From positions 15,068 to 21,747 of the forward strand of contig DBXA01000117.1 in the NCBI GenBank assembly GCA_002309235.1: a stretch of 6,680 nucleotides of DNA, written 5' to 3'. The DNA comes from Christensenella sp. UBA1224. Lineage in GTDB: Bacteria > Bacillota > Clostridia > Christensenellales > Aristaeellaceae. The notes under the pieces were generated by a model. That model searched no databases, had not been told where the DNA came from, and saw only the letters and a program-made list of their open reading frames with translations. Shown in pieces: positions 1 through 4,939 of this stretch; within the stretch, counting starts at the first letter, position 1, and each line of letters begins with the position of its first letter. Position numbers and translations under genes: made by a program.

Positions 1-419
1 GCATCCATGCAGCCGCCGTACATGGCGTTCAGGTTCTCATACTTCGGGATCAGGTCCTCCAGCGGGATGAAGGCGCCGGCGTCGATCAGCCTCATGGAGG
101 CGTCGCCCGCAAAGATGGCATCCGGATATTCCTCACCGGCCATCATCACGCCCAGACGGGTATCCAGGTCACCGACCAGGAATTCGAACTTGATGGTCAC
201 ACCGGTCAGTTCCGTGATCTTTTTGAGGACGGGGTTGTCAGTTGCTGGCTCCATGCCGGGGTCGCGTACAAAGAGGGTGAAGGTGACAGGGTCATTCGCG
301 TCGTCCAGTGCGACCAAACCTCCGTAGATATTGGTCGGATCTCCTTCGGCTCTCGCCATAGCGGCGATACCGAACAGCATGACCAGGGACAGAAGTACCG
401 ATAAGAAACGCTTTGACAT
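1..419 (-). CDS. Extracellular solute-binding protein of an ABC transporter (N-terminal part; runs off the left edge)
   Basis: The first 139 codons of a gene that continues beyond position 1. Residues 1-24 form a Sec signal peptide: a basic start (MSKR), a hydrophobic core and an A-R-A cleavage site before EGDP. The mature part begins with a beta strand (VTFTLFVRDPG, about 45-55), then NPVLKKITELTGVTIKFEF (62-80) and MMAGEEYPDAIFAGD (92-106). This is the N-terminal lobe pattern of family-1 sugar-binding proteins of the LplA/YtcQ kind, which capture oligosaccharides outside the cell for a CUT1-type importer. The start is set by AAAGGAG at 429-435, nine bases upstream. No cysteine follows the signal peptide, so the usual Gram-positive lipoprotein anchor is not visible. 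Permease genes are not in view. It has its own promoter and is probably not part of the operon to its right. The family call is firm; the substrate is unknown. Confidence 0.88.
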   Translation of the reverse strand, partial: MSKRFLSVLLSLVMLFGIAAMARAEGDPTNIYGGLVALDDANDPVTFTLFVRDPGMEPATDNPVLKKITELTGVTIKFEFLVGDLDTRLGVMMAGEEYPDAIFAGDASMRLIDAGAFIPLEDLIPKYENLNAMYGGCMD

Positions 420-445
420 AAACAGGGACTCCTTTCCTTTATTTT

Positions 446-466
446 GGCCGGAGATTGGCTTCGGCC
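446..466. other. Imperfect GC-rich hairpin in the leader of the solute-binding protein gene
   Basis: GGCCGGAG (446-453) and CTTCGGCC (459-466) form an inverted repeat around a 5-base loop. In the minus-strand mRNA one pair is an A-C mismatch; on the plus strand the same pair is a G-U wobble. No T-run follows on either strand, so it does not look like an intrinsic terminator. It lies 10 bases upstream of the ribosome binding site and could affect mRNA stability or translation. Confidence 0.35.
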
Positions 467-515
467 AGATCATGCCTTTATTGTAAAGAAACGGTAAGAA
501 ATAATCGACCCTTTG

Positions 516-545
516 ATTATGGATAATATACCAAAAATTATGGAT
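516..545. repeat. Direct repeat ATTATGGAT x2, 21-bp spacing, over the promoter
   Basis: The plus strand reads ATTATGGAT at 516-524 and again at 537-545, a perfect 9-base direct repeat whose copies start 21 bp apart (two helical turns). One copy sits at the predicted transcription start and the other in the -35/-10 spacer, so the two flank the -10 box. Two half-sites on one DNA face are typical of AraC-type regulators, which often control sugar-binding protein genes. An operator role is inference. Confidence 0.45.
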
Positions 546-553
546 TTTGTATA
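525..553 (-). promoter_or_regulatory. Promoter of the solute-binding protein gene
   Basis: Read on the minus strand, TATACA (548-553) and TATATT (525-530) are separated by exactly 17 bases. They match sigma-A boxes at 4 of 6 and 5 of 6 positions. Transcription would start near 518, giving a leader of about 100 bases before the ATG at 419. The surrounding DNA is strongly AT-rich. Not proven; a weaker alternative TACAAT lies closer to the gene. Confidence 0.55.
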
Positions 554-609
554 CAGACTGATTTGAAATATGATATATATGTGCAATATGGTGGTGATAA
601 CTTTGCTGT

Positions 610-1065
610 TCAGTCTGCTTCCATACGATAGAATAAATCTTCACCTGTCGGCGTTTTAATTGCGACAGGATCGCCGACGACGCGGAATCCGGCTTTTATA
701 TAGCAGTTGATCGCACGTGCGTTCCAGGTGCGTACGATAAGGCAGATTTTTTTCTCCGGATACAACAGGTGTGAGAGGCGGAGAGCTTCCCTTGTGACCT
801 CGGTCCCAAATCCGAGGCCGCAGCATACGGGATCAAGCCCGATCCCGAAGAAAACAGATGCTTCCCCCTCGATCAGATTGATAAAACCGATCAGCTTTTT
901 CCCATGACAGAAGGAATAATAGCTGTTGCGGGGATCTGCGAAGCCTCGGTGGTTCCTGATCTGTTCTTCATAGGGTTCAACATTGTAGACGGCATATTCA
1001 CCGTCGTATTTCCATTCACAGATGGCATGTTTTTCTTCTTGTGTTGTTTTGTGATATGTAAGCAT
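610..1065 (-). CDS. GNAT-family N-acetyltransferase
   Basis: A 151-residue acetyl-CoA-dependent acyltransferase of the Gcn5-related fold, probably cytoplasmic. Visible landmarks are a central strand (KLIGFINLIEG, 57-67), the acetyl-CoA pyrophosphate-binding motif A (CGLGFG, 82-87, after FGIGLDP), and the C-terminal WNARAINCYIKAGF (114-127) typical of motif B. The length is normal for the family. The reading frame stays open to an ATG at 1131, but the start at 1065 is preferred. It has GGAG at 1073-1076 seven bases upstream, it begins with the family-like MLTYHKTT, and it avoids overlap with the Nudix gene ending at 1103. Position 82, usually Arg or Gln, is Cys here. The gene lies 37 bases downstream of the Nudix gene and is probably co-transcribed with it. 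The acceptor (amine, antibiotic, protein or sugar) cannot be told. Confidence 0.88.
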   Translation of the reverse strand: MLTYHKTTQEEKHAICEWKYDGEYAVYNVEPYEEQIRNHRGFADPRNSYYSFCHGKKLIGFINLIEGEASVFFGIGLDPVCCGLGFGTEVTREALRLSHLLYPEKKICLIVRTWNARAINCYIKAGFRVVGDPVAIKTPTGEDLFYRMEAD

Positions 1066-1072
1066 TTGACAT

Positions 1073-1076
1073 CTCC
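1073..1076 (-). promoter_or_regulatory. Ribosome binding site that sets the GNAT start
   Basis: GGAG on the minus strand, seven bases before the ATG at 1065. It supports this internal start over the longer reading frame that opens at 1131. Confidence 0.65.
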
Positions 1077-1102
1077 GTGGACAGCAATGGAAAACAGTGT
1101 CT

Positions 1103-1621
1103 TTATCTGTCGGATTTGAAGCTTTCTTCAAATTGCTTCAGGGCTTTTTTGAAACCGGCGTCCTTGTTCCATGTGACGGCATCATAGTATTCCTGAAAAG
1201 ATGTCAGACGGATGGCGTTCACTTCTTTTTCAGCGGGGGTCAGCCCGCCTTCGGGCAGATCCACCGAGCAGCCGTAAACATACAGTATAAGGCCGCTTCC
1301 GTCATCCCAGTCGGCGTAATACCGGTAGATGCTGCGCATGTCTTCCGGGCGGATCGGGAGACCGAGCTCCTCCTGTGCTTCACGGATACCCGCATCAAGG
1401 GGTGTTTCGCCGCTGTCCACACCGCCGCCTGTCACATCCCATATGCCGGGATAAAAGCGGGATTTCAGGGAACGCTGCTGCAGGATATATCTCCCGTCGC
1501 GGCAGCGGAGGATATCTATGACGTGCAGAAAATAATCACCGGGCCTGCTCGGCGCGTGCTTTTCGCGCACTTCACCGGTAGGTACTCCTTCCCTCGTATG
1601 TACATCGCGGTATTCCGGCAT
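1103..1621 (-). CDS. Nudix hydrolase
   Basis: A 172-residue cytoplasmic hydrolase of nucleoside-diphosphate-linked compounds. A complete Nudix box (G-x5-E-x7-R-E-U-x-E-E-x-G-U) occupies residues 66-88, with G66, E72, R80, E81, E84, E85 and G87 all in place. The glutamates would bind the catalytic metal, so the enzyme should be active. The preceding QQRSLKSRFYPGIWDVTGG (48-66) and the N-terminal region resemble the IPP-isomerase-like/YfcD group of Nudix proteins. The substrate is not predictable; family members clean up or activate nucleotide sugars, oxidised nucleotides or isoprenoid diphosphates. AAGGAGG at 1627-1633, five bases before the ATG, is a near-perfect ribosome binding site and fixes the start. 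It lies 66 bases downstream of the serine hydrolase with a hairpin between them, so its level may be uncoupled from the genes upstream. Confidence 0.93.
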   Translation of the reverse strand: MPEYRDVHTREGVPTGEVREKHAPSRPGDYFLHVIDILRCRDGRYILQQRSLKSRFYPGIWDVTGGGVDSGETPLDAGIREAQEELGLPIRPEDMRSIYRYYADWDDGSGLILYVYGCSVDLPEGGLTPAEKEVNAIRLTSFQEYYDAVTWNKDAGFKKALKQFEESFKSDR

Positions 1622-1652
1622 GGCTGCCTCCTTGAAAATGTTATATGGAAAT

Positions 1653-1670
1653 GGGCCCGAATGCGGGCCC
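1653..1670 (-). terminator. GC-rich hairpin between the serine hydrolase and Nudix genes (weak or partial terminator)
   Basis: GGGCCCG (1653-1659) and CGGGCCC (1664-1670) form a perfect 7-bp all-GC stem with a 4-base loop. It starts 18 bases after the stop codon of the serine hydrolase. On the minus-strand RNA it is followed by AUUUCC, a short and impure U-tract. It could act as a partial terminator, or as an mRNA-protecting stem that lowers expression of Nudix and GNAT relative to the three upstream genes. The structure is clear; the termination role is uncertain. Confidence 0.5.
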
Positions 1671-1687
1671 GTTCGTTCGTGATCGGA

Positions 1688-2710
1688 TCAGAGACCAAGT
1701 ACCCCGTATACCTCTGCGCGGATCGGGCCAAGGTTCTCGTTTGCCCGGGTAGGATGTACGCGGTTGGTGAGAAGTATACCGTATTCGCCGCTTCTCGTAT
1801 CCATGCGGATGGAGGTGCCGGTAAAGCCGGTATGCCCGACTACGTTTCCGCCTTCCTGCTCCCGGTAAGCGATCCAGCCCAGGCACCTGTCCTCGCCGAG
1901 ATCGGATGTTTGATTTGTATAGGAGCGTTTGAGCCAATCATGGTCGAGGAGCGTACTCTCATCCGGAATAACGATATCACGGCAGAACCTGCCCAGATCC
2001 TCAGCTGTGGAGAAAACGCCGGCATGGCCGGCAACACCGCCTAACTGCTCGGAACGTTCGTCATGTACGCTGCCGCAGACGGGAAGTGTCTTTCCGGGGC
2101 GTATCTCGGTAGCGGCGAACTCAAGATCTTGCGGGGGATTATAGAAGGTATGCGTCATACCGGCTTCATGCCAGAAGGCGGATGCGCAGTCCTCAAGGGG
2201 CATGCCCATCTGCGCTGCCAGTATCTCCCCCAGAAAGATAAAAGAAAGATCACTGTAGAGAACCTGCTCTCCGAGAGGATAGACGGGCGGCAGGCACAGC
2301 AGGGAATCGACTCTTTCCTCGCGGGTCGAGCCGTGCGTGTTCATGAAAGGGTGGAGTCCGGCGGTGTGAGTCAGCAGGTGGAATACTGTCGCCTTGGCAG
2401 TGTCTTCGTCTATCGGTCTTCCGGGGAGCAGCTCGCCCAGAGTGCTTTCAAGCGACATCTTTCCGGAAGAGAGAAGGCGGAGAATCCCCGGCCAGGGCCC
2501 CGTCAGCTTGCTGAGGGATGCGATATCAAAGAGCGTGCCTGTATGGACAGGCCGCTTTTCGGGGATCAACTGCGCATAGCCATATGCCTCGCACAGACAT
2601 GTTCCGGATTTGTCTCCTGTAAGGAGCACGGCACCGGGGATCTTTTTCTCGTCTATGGATCGCTTTACGACATCAAAAGCCGCATTTGAACGTGTCATCA
2701 GACTCGTCAT
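1688..2710 (-). CDS. Serine hydrolase, beta-lactamase/esterase fold (class C, EstB-like), cytoplasmic
   Basis: A 340-residue member of the serine beta-lactamase-like superfamily (peptidase family S12 and EstB-type esterases). The three active-site motifs are present: S65-x-x-K68 within FDIASLSKLTG, Y152-S153-D154 in place of the usual Y-x-N, and H293-T294-G295 in VVGHTGFTG. LLTHTAGLHP (112-121) and LLTNRVHP near the end are further family signatures. There is no signal peptide or membrane segment, so it should act inside the cell, unlike true penicillin-binding proteins and most beta-lactamases. An esterase or amidase acting on a small metabolite or glycoconjugate is more likely. The ATG at 2710 overlaps the upstream ATP-grasp stop as ATGA and has GGAGGG at 2718-2723, inside the upstream gene. 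Met5 is a less likely start. The coupling suggests its substrate relates to the ATP-grasp products, which is inference. Confidence 0.92.
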   Translation of the reverse strand: MTSLMTRSNAAFDVVKRSIDEKKIPGAVLLTGDKSGTCLCEAYGYAQLIPEKRPVHTGTLFDIASLSKLTGPWPGILRLLSSGKMSLESTLGELLPGRPIDEDTAKATVFHLLTHTAGLHPFMNTHGSTREERVDSLLCLPPVYPLGEQVLYSDLSFIFLGEILAAQMGMPLEDCASAFWHEAGMTHTFYNPPQDLEFAATEIRPGKTLPVCGSVHDERSEQLGGVAGHAGVFSTAEDLGRFCRDIVIPDESTLLDHDWLKRSYTNQTSDLGEDRCLGWIAYREQEGGNVVGHTGFTGTSIRMDTRSGEYGILLTNRVHPTRANENLGPIRAEVYGVLGL

Positions 2711-3690
2711 CTTCCTGCCCTCCGCTTCATAAGCCTTTTTGCGCCTTTGTAGCCGGCGCGGTATTCACGGCCCCAGCCGTTCCTGTCCTGCCTTTGCCAA
2801 ACGAGAGAAGCGCGGGTATTGCCCTCTACGAGCACAGGGCCTTGCGGCGTTATCGCCACGTCCCAGCCCACATAATAGGCATCCGGAACGACCTCTGCAG
2901 CTTTCAGACACAGCGCCTTTACCTCATCCCAATAGGGGATGATGAAGCCGTCGATGCGCTTGCCGCTCTCCGGGTGGCTGGTGAACCATTCGCCGTTTTT
3001 GTTGAAGCCGCCGTTGAGCATGCGGCCGTTCTTAAGGTCTATCATGACGGAAAGACCGCCGGAATCGAAGTTGTCCGCGCTGTAGCCATTGCAGCCCAAG
3101 CGGATGGAAGGGGCCATGAGCATGGTCCCCTTGTCTGTGAGTATGGTGGAGAGGCGCATGGTGTTGACAGAGCTCGCATTAAAGCCGGAAAGCTCCTCAT
3201 GCTGCCGGATATGTTCCTCCACAAGCTTGTCCTCCCGTATGAGACGGGCGAGGAGCGCTTCGCATTCCGCACGGCTTTCAGGCGTTTTTAATACCTCGAT
3301 AGAGGAGCCGCCCTTTCCGGTGCGCGGCTTTGCGATGGCATCCGGATGTCTTTCAAGAAAGGACTGCAATCCATCCGCCGAAGTCTTTGCCGGGTACAGC
3401 CATTCCCTATGCAGGAAGTCCGCAAACAGCGCATCGAATTGCGCCTTGTCCGAAAACTTGGCGATCACCTGCGGGCTGTTGAGCTGCCGGAGCTGTTCGC
3501 CCAGTCTTTCAGAGGCATAAGCCCTCCAGCCATAGCGAGAGCCTTTATATTCCTTGCGCAGGAAGTAATCCTTTATTTTTACGCCGCCTGCCAGGTTCGC
3601 GGCAATGAAGCTGACACCGTCCAGGAGCACGCCGAAAGCGTTTTCTCCGCTCTTTCTGGAGCTTGATATGAATTTCAAAAGCTGGCTCAT
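2707..3690 (-). CDS. ATP-grasp protein, sugar-transfer-associated type (second of two paralogues)
   Basis: 327 residues with the ATP-grasp fold, which joins a carboxylate to an amine or hydroxyl group through an acyl-phosphate using ATP. Visible landmarks are AIAKPRTGKGGSSIEVL (118-134) with K121 and the glycine-rich loop, LVEEHIRQH (156-164) at the hinge, SVNTMRLST (174-182), SIRLG (195-199), ADNFDSGGL (205-213), GWDVAITPQGPVLVEGN (275-291), and the E289-x-N291 pair expected to bind Mg. This layout matches the 'sugar-transfer associated ATP-grasp' group (Pfam ATPgrasp_ST), often found in capsule and exopolysaccharide loci. The same landmarks recur in order in the upstream paralogue, but much of the rest differs, which suggests an old duplication. 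The start overlaps the upstream stop as ATGA and no good GGAGG precedes it, so translation probably depends on coupling. No signal peptide. The substrate is unknown. Confidence 0.88.
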   Translation of the reverse strand: MSQLLKFISSSRKSGENAFGVLLDGVSFIAANLAGGVKIKDYFLRKEYKGSRYGWRAYASERLGEQLRQLNSPQVIAKFSDKAQFDALFADFLHREWLYPAKTSADGLQSFLERHPDAIAKPRTGKGGSSIEVLKTPESRAECEALLARLIREDKLVEEHIRQHEELSGFNASSVNTMRLSTILTDKGTMLMAPSIRLGCNGYSADNFDSGGLSVMIDLKNGRMLNGGFNKNGEWFTSHPESGKRIDGFIIPYWDEVKALCLKAAEVVPDAYYVGWDVAITPQGPVLVEGNTRASLVWQRQDRNGWGREYRAGYKGAKRLMKRRAGR

Positions 3691-4694
3691 CTGACATGCG
3701 CTTCGGGATGCTTCTCATGGAAGTATTCCCAGGCCTTCCTGTTGGCCTCTCTGTATGCCTTGCGCCAGTCAGTGCCCAGGGCATATTGCCAGCCGAAGCC
3801 CTGGTTGTTGTTTGCTTCCACCATTTCGATGCCGTCCGGCGTGATGGCGATATCCCAGCCGATGAAGCCGGCGTCCGGATCCATGAGGGCCATCTCACAG
3901 ACGGCTTTTTTCAGATAATCCCAGTTCGGCAGCTGATAACCGATGAATTTGACCCCTGTGATGGGATGCTTGTCGTATACGTTCCTTTCCCGATCGACGG
4001 CATCGGTCTCAATCCTGCCGGTATTGAAATCCACCTGAGCGGTCATGCCGCCCTGGCAGAAGTTGTCAATCACGCCGCCGTTGCCGATGCGCATGCAGCT
4101 GGAAAGGAGTATCGGCCCTTCCTTTGTAAGCACTGAGGCGATGCGTATGGTGTTCACGCTGTCGGGATACAGGGCATTGAGGGCATCGTGCTGCAGTATG
4201 ACCTGTTCTACGATGGAATCCTCTTTTACGAGGGTCTGGTATTCGCTGCGGGCGATGTCATCGGAGACATATCGGCTCATATAGACGCCCTCGCCGCCGC
4301 CGGAAGCGCGGGGTTTTACGATATACTTTTCATATTTGCGGGCAAATTCCACAAATGCCTCACAGTCAGACTGCTTTGGGACGATCCAAGCTCTCTTTAC
4401 GTATTTTGAATATCTTTCAAGGCAGCCGGCCTTATCCATCAGACGGGCATTGGCCTCCGGCGTGTTGAGCTTCCACATATGCCAGGATCTGTTCTTATCC
4501 AGATATCTGCGCCAGCAGCCCGGGTTTCCGAGCCTCGTGTAGTAATAACAGTATTCTTCCGCATTCATGTGCTTAAAATACCTCGCCATGGCGCAGTTGA
4601 TAAAAGGTATGATGCGCTTTGAACCCTTGGGCATGGCGGGGCATTTGTCGAACTGGCTGTTGACTCTCTCTATATAGGAAGAGATACCGCGCAT
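3687..4694 (-). CDS. ATP-grasp protein, sugar-transfer-associated type (first of two paralogues)
   Basis: 335 residues and the first gene of the leftward operon. ATP-grasp landmarks are YIVKPRASGGGEGVYM (124-139) with K127 and a flexible glycine-rich loop, IVEQVILQHDAL (161-172), SVNTIRIAS (179-187), CMRIGNGGVIDNFCQGGM (200-217), GWDIAITPDG (279-288), and MVEANNNQGF (291-300) with E293-x-N295 for Mg. The family forms amide or ester bonds by ATP-driven carboxylate activation; this subgroup is associated with surface sugar transfer. The frame stays open to an ATG at 4784, but that codon lies upstream of the predicted transcription start (near 4745) and next to the -35 box. The ATG at 4694, with GAGG eight bases upstream and length close to its paralogue, is therefore chosen. 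The N-terminal 80 residues are rich in Tyr, Trp and Arg and are not recognisable as a separate domain. The product is probably cytoplasmic and its acceptor is unknown. Confidence 0.88.
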   Translation of the reverse strand: MRGISSYIERVNSQFDKCPAMPKGSKRIIPFINCAMARYFKHMNAEEYCYYYTRLGNPGCWRRYLDKNRSWHMWKLNTPEANARLMDKAGCLERYSKYVKRAWIVPKQSDCEAFVEFARKYEKYIVKPRASGGGEGVYMSRYVSDDIARSEYQTLVKEDSIVEQVILQHDALNALYPDSVNTIRIASVLTKEGPILLSSCMRIGNGGVIDNFCQGGMTAQVDFNTGRIETDAVDRERNVYDKHPITGVKFIGYQLPNWDYLKKAVCEMALMDPDAGFIGWDIAITPDGIEMVEANNNQGFGWQYALGTDWRKAYREANRKAWEYFHEKHPEAHVR

Positions 4695-4702
4695 GGTATG
4701 CA

Positions 4703-4706
4703 CCTC
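4703..4706 (-). promoter_or_regulatory. Ribosome binding site that sets the start of the first ATP-grasp gene
   Basis: GAGG (within AAAGAGGT) on the minus strand, eight bases before the ATG at 4694. It supports this start over the ATG at 4784. Confidence 0.65.
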
Positions 4707-4751
4707 TTTCAGTCGATCGTGTACCTGTATCGGGAGAAATATGTCATGGTA

Positions 4752-4780
4752 AGTATACGCCGTGCGCGTGTAAATATCAA
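4752..4780 (-). promoter_or_regulatory. Promoter of the ATP-grasp operon
   Basis: On the minus strand, TTGATA (4775-4780) and TATACT (4752-4757) are separated by exactly 17 bases. Each box matches the sigma-A consensus at 5 of 6 positions. Transcription would begin near 4745, about 50 bases before the ATG at 4694. It is among the best promoter matches in the window. Confidence 0.75.
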
Positions 4781-4824
4781 GCACAGTCTTCCGGCGGTCA
4801 GGCGGGGAAGGATTGCCTGTGCTT
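4779..4824. repeat. Inverted repeat AAGCACAG / CTGTGCTT between the divergent promoters
   Basis: A perfect 8-bp inverted repeat with arms at 4779-4786 and 4817-4824, separated by 30 bases. The left arm overlaps the -35 box of the ATP-grasp promoter by two bases, and the right arm lies about 30 bases upstream of the MBOAT -35 box. Its position would suit a regulator acting on both promoters. The arms are widely spaced and could be chance; the operator role is inference. Confidence 0.4.
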
Positions 4825-4855
4825 ATCCAAAATATCGATTCAAACGATCCTTTCG

Positions 4856-4884
4856 TTGAATGCGGGGCTGTTTTGCGATATACT
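4856..4884 (+). promoter_or_regulatory. Promoter of the MBOAT acyltransferase gene
   Basis: TTGAAT (4856-4861) and TATACT (4879-4884) are separated by 17 bases, matching the sigma-A consensus at 4 and 5 of 6 positions. The predicted start near 4891 leaves a leader of about 50 bases. It points away from the ATP-grasp promoter, with about 75 bp between the two -35 boxes. Confidence 0.72.
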
Positions 4885-4894
4885 ATTATCAGTA

Positions 4895-4914
4895 CCGTAT
4901 CCCAAAGGATGCGG
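4895..4914 (+). other. Stable hairpin at the 5' end of the MBOAT mRNA
   Basis: CCGTATCC (4895-4902), loop CAAA, GGATGCGG (4907-4914): a continuous 8-bp stem with one G-U pair. It begins only a few bases from the predicted transcription start and ends 14 bases before the GAGG ribosome binding site at 4929-4932. A 5'-terminal stem of this kind often protects mRNA from 5' decay. No T-run follows, so it is not a terminator. Confidence 0.5.
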
Positions 4915-4939
4915 GTGAAAGGATAAACGAGGTCATTTC

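Noticed and set aside
402..417. A possible CcpA-type cre site around AAAGCGTTTC at the start of the solute-binding protein gene
   Set aside because: Only the central bases fit; the outer half-site positions fail, and the sequence is explained by codons for Ser-Lys-Arg-Phe.
446..466. Intrinsic terminator for the GNAT end of the leftward operon
   Set aside because: No U-tract follows the stem on either strand, and it lies downstream of the promoter of the solute-binding protein gene, within its leader.
1066..1131. A 22-residue N-terminal extension of the GNAT protein starting at 1131
   Set aside because: It would overlap the Nudix gene by 29 bases, and the internal ATG at 1065 has a well-spaced GGAG and a family-like start.
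1097..2044. A 315-codon open frame on the plus strand
   Set aside because: It is antisense to the Nudix and serine hydrolase genes, both of which show intact catalytic motifs; its translation has no recognisable domain and it begins inside the Nudix/GNAT junction.
2063..3291. Two open frames of about 200 codons on the plus strand (2063-2689 and 2686-3291)
   Set aside because: They are antisense to the serine hydrolase and second ATP-grasp gene, and their translations show no domain or convincing start signal.
4695..4784. A 30-residue N-terminal extension of the first ATP-grasp protein starting at 4784
   Set aside because: The start codon would lie upstream of the predicted transcription start, beside the -35 box of a near-consensus promoter; the ATG at 4694 has a ribosome binding site and matches the paralogue's length.
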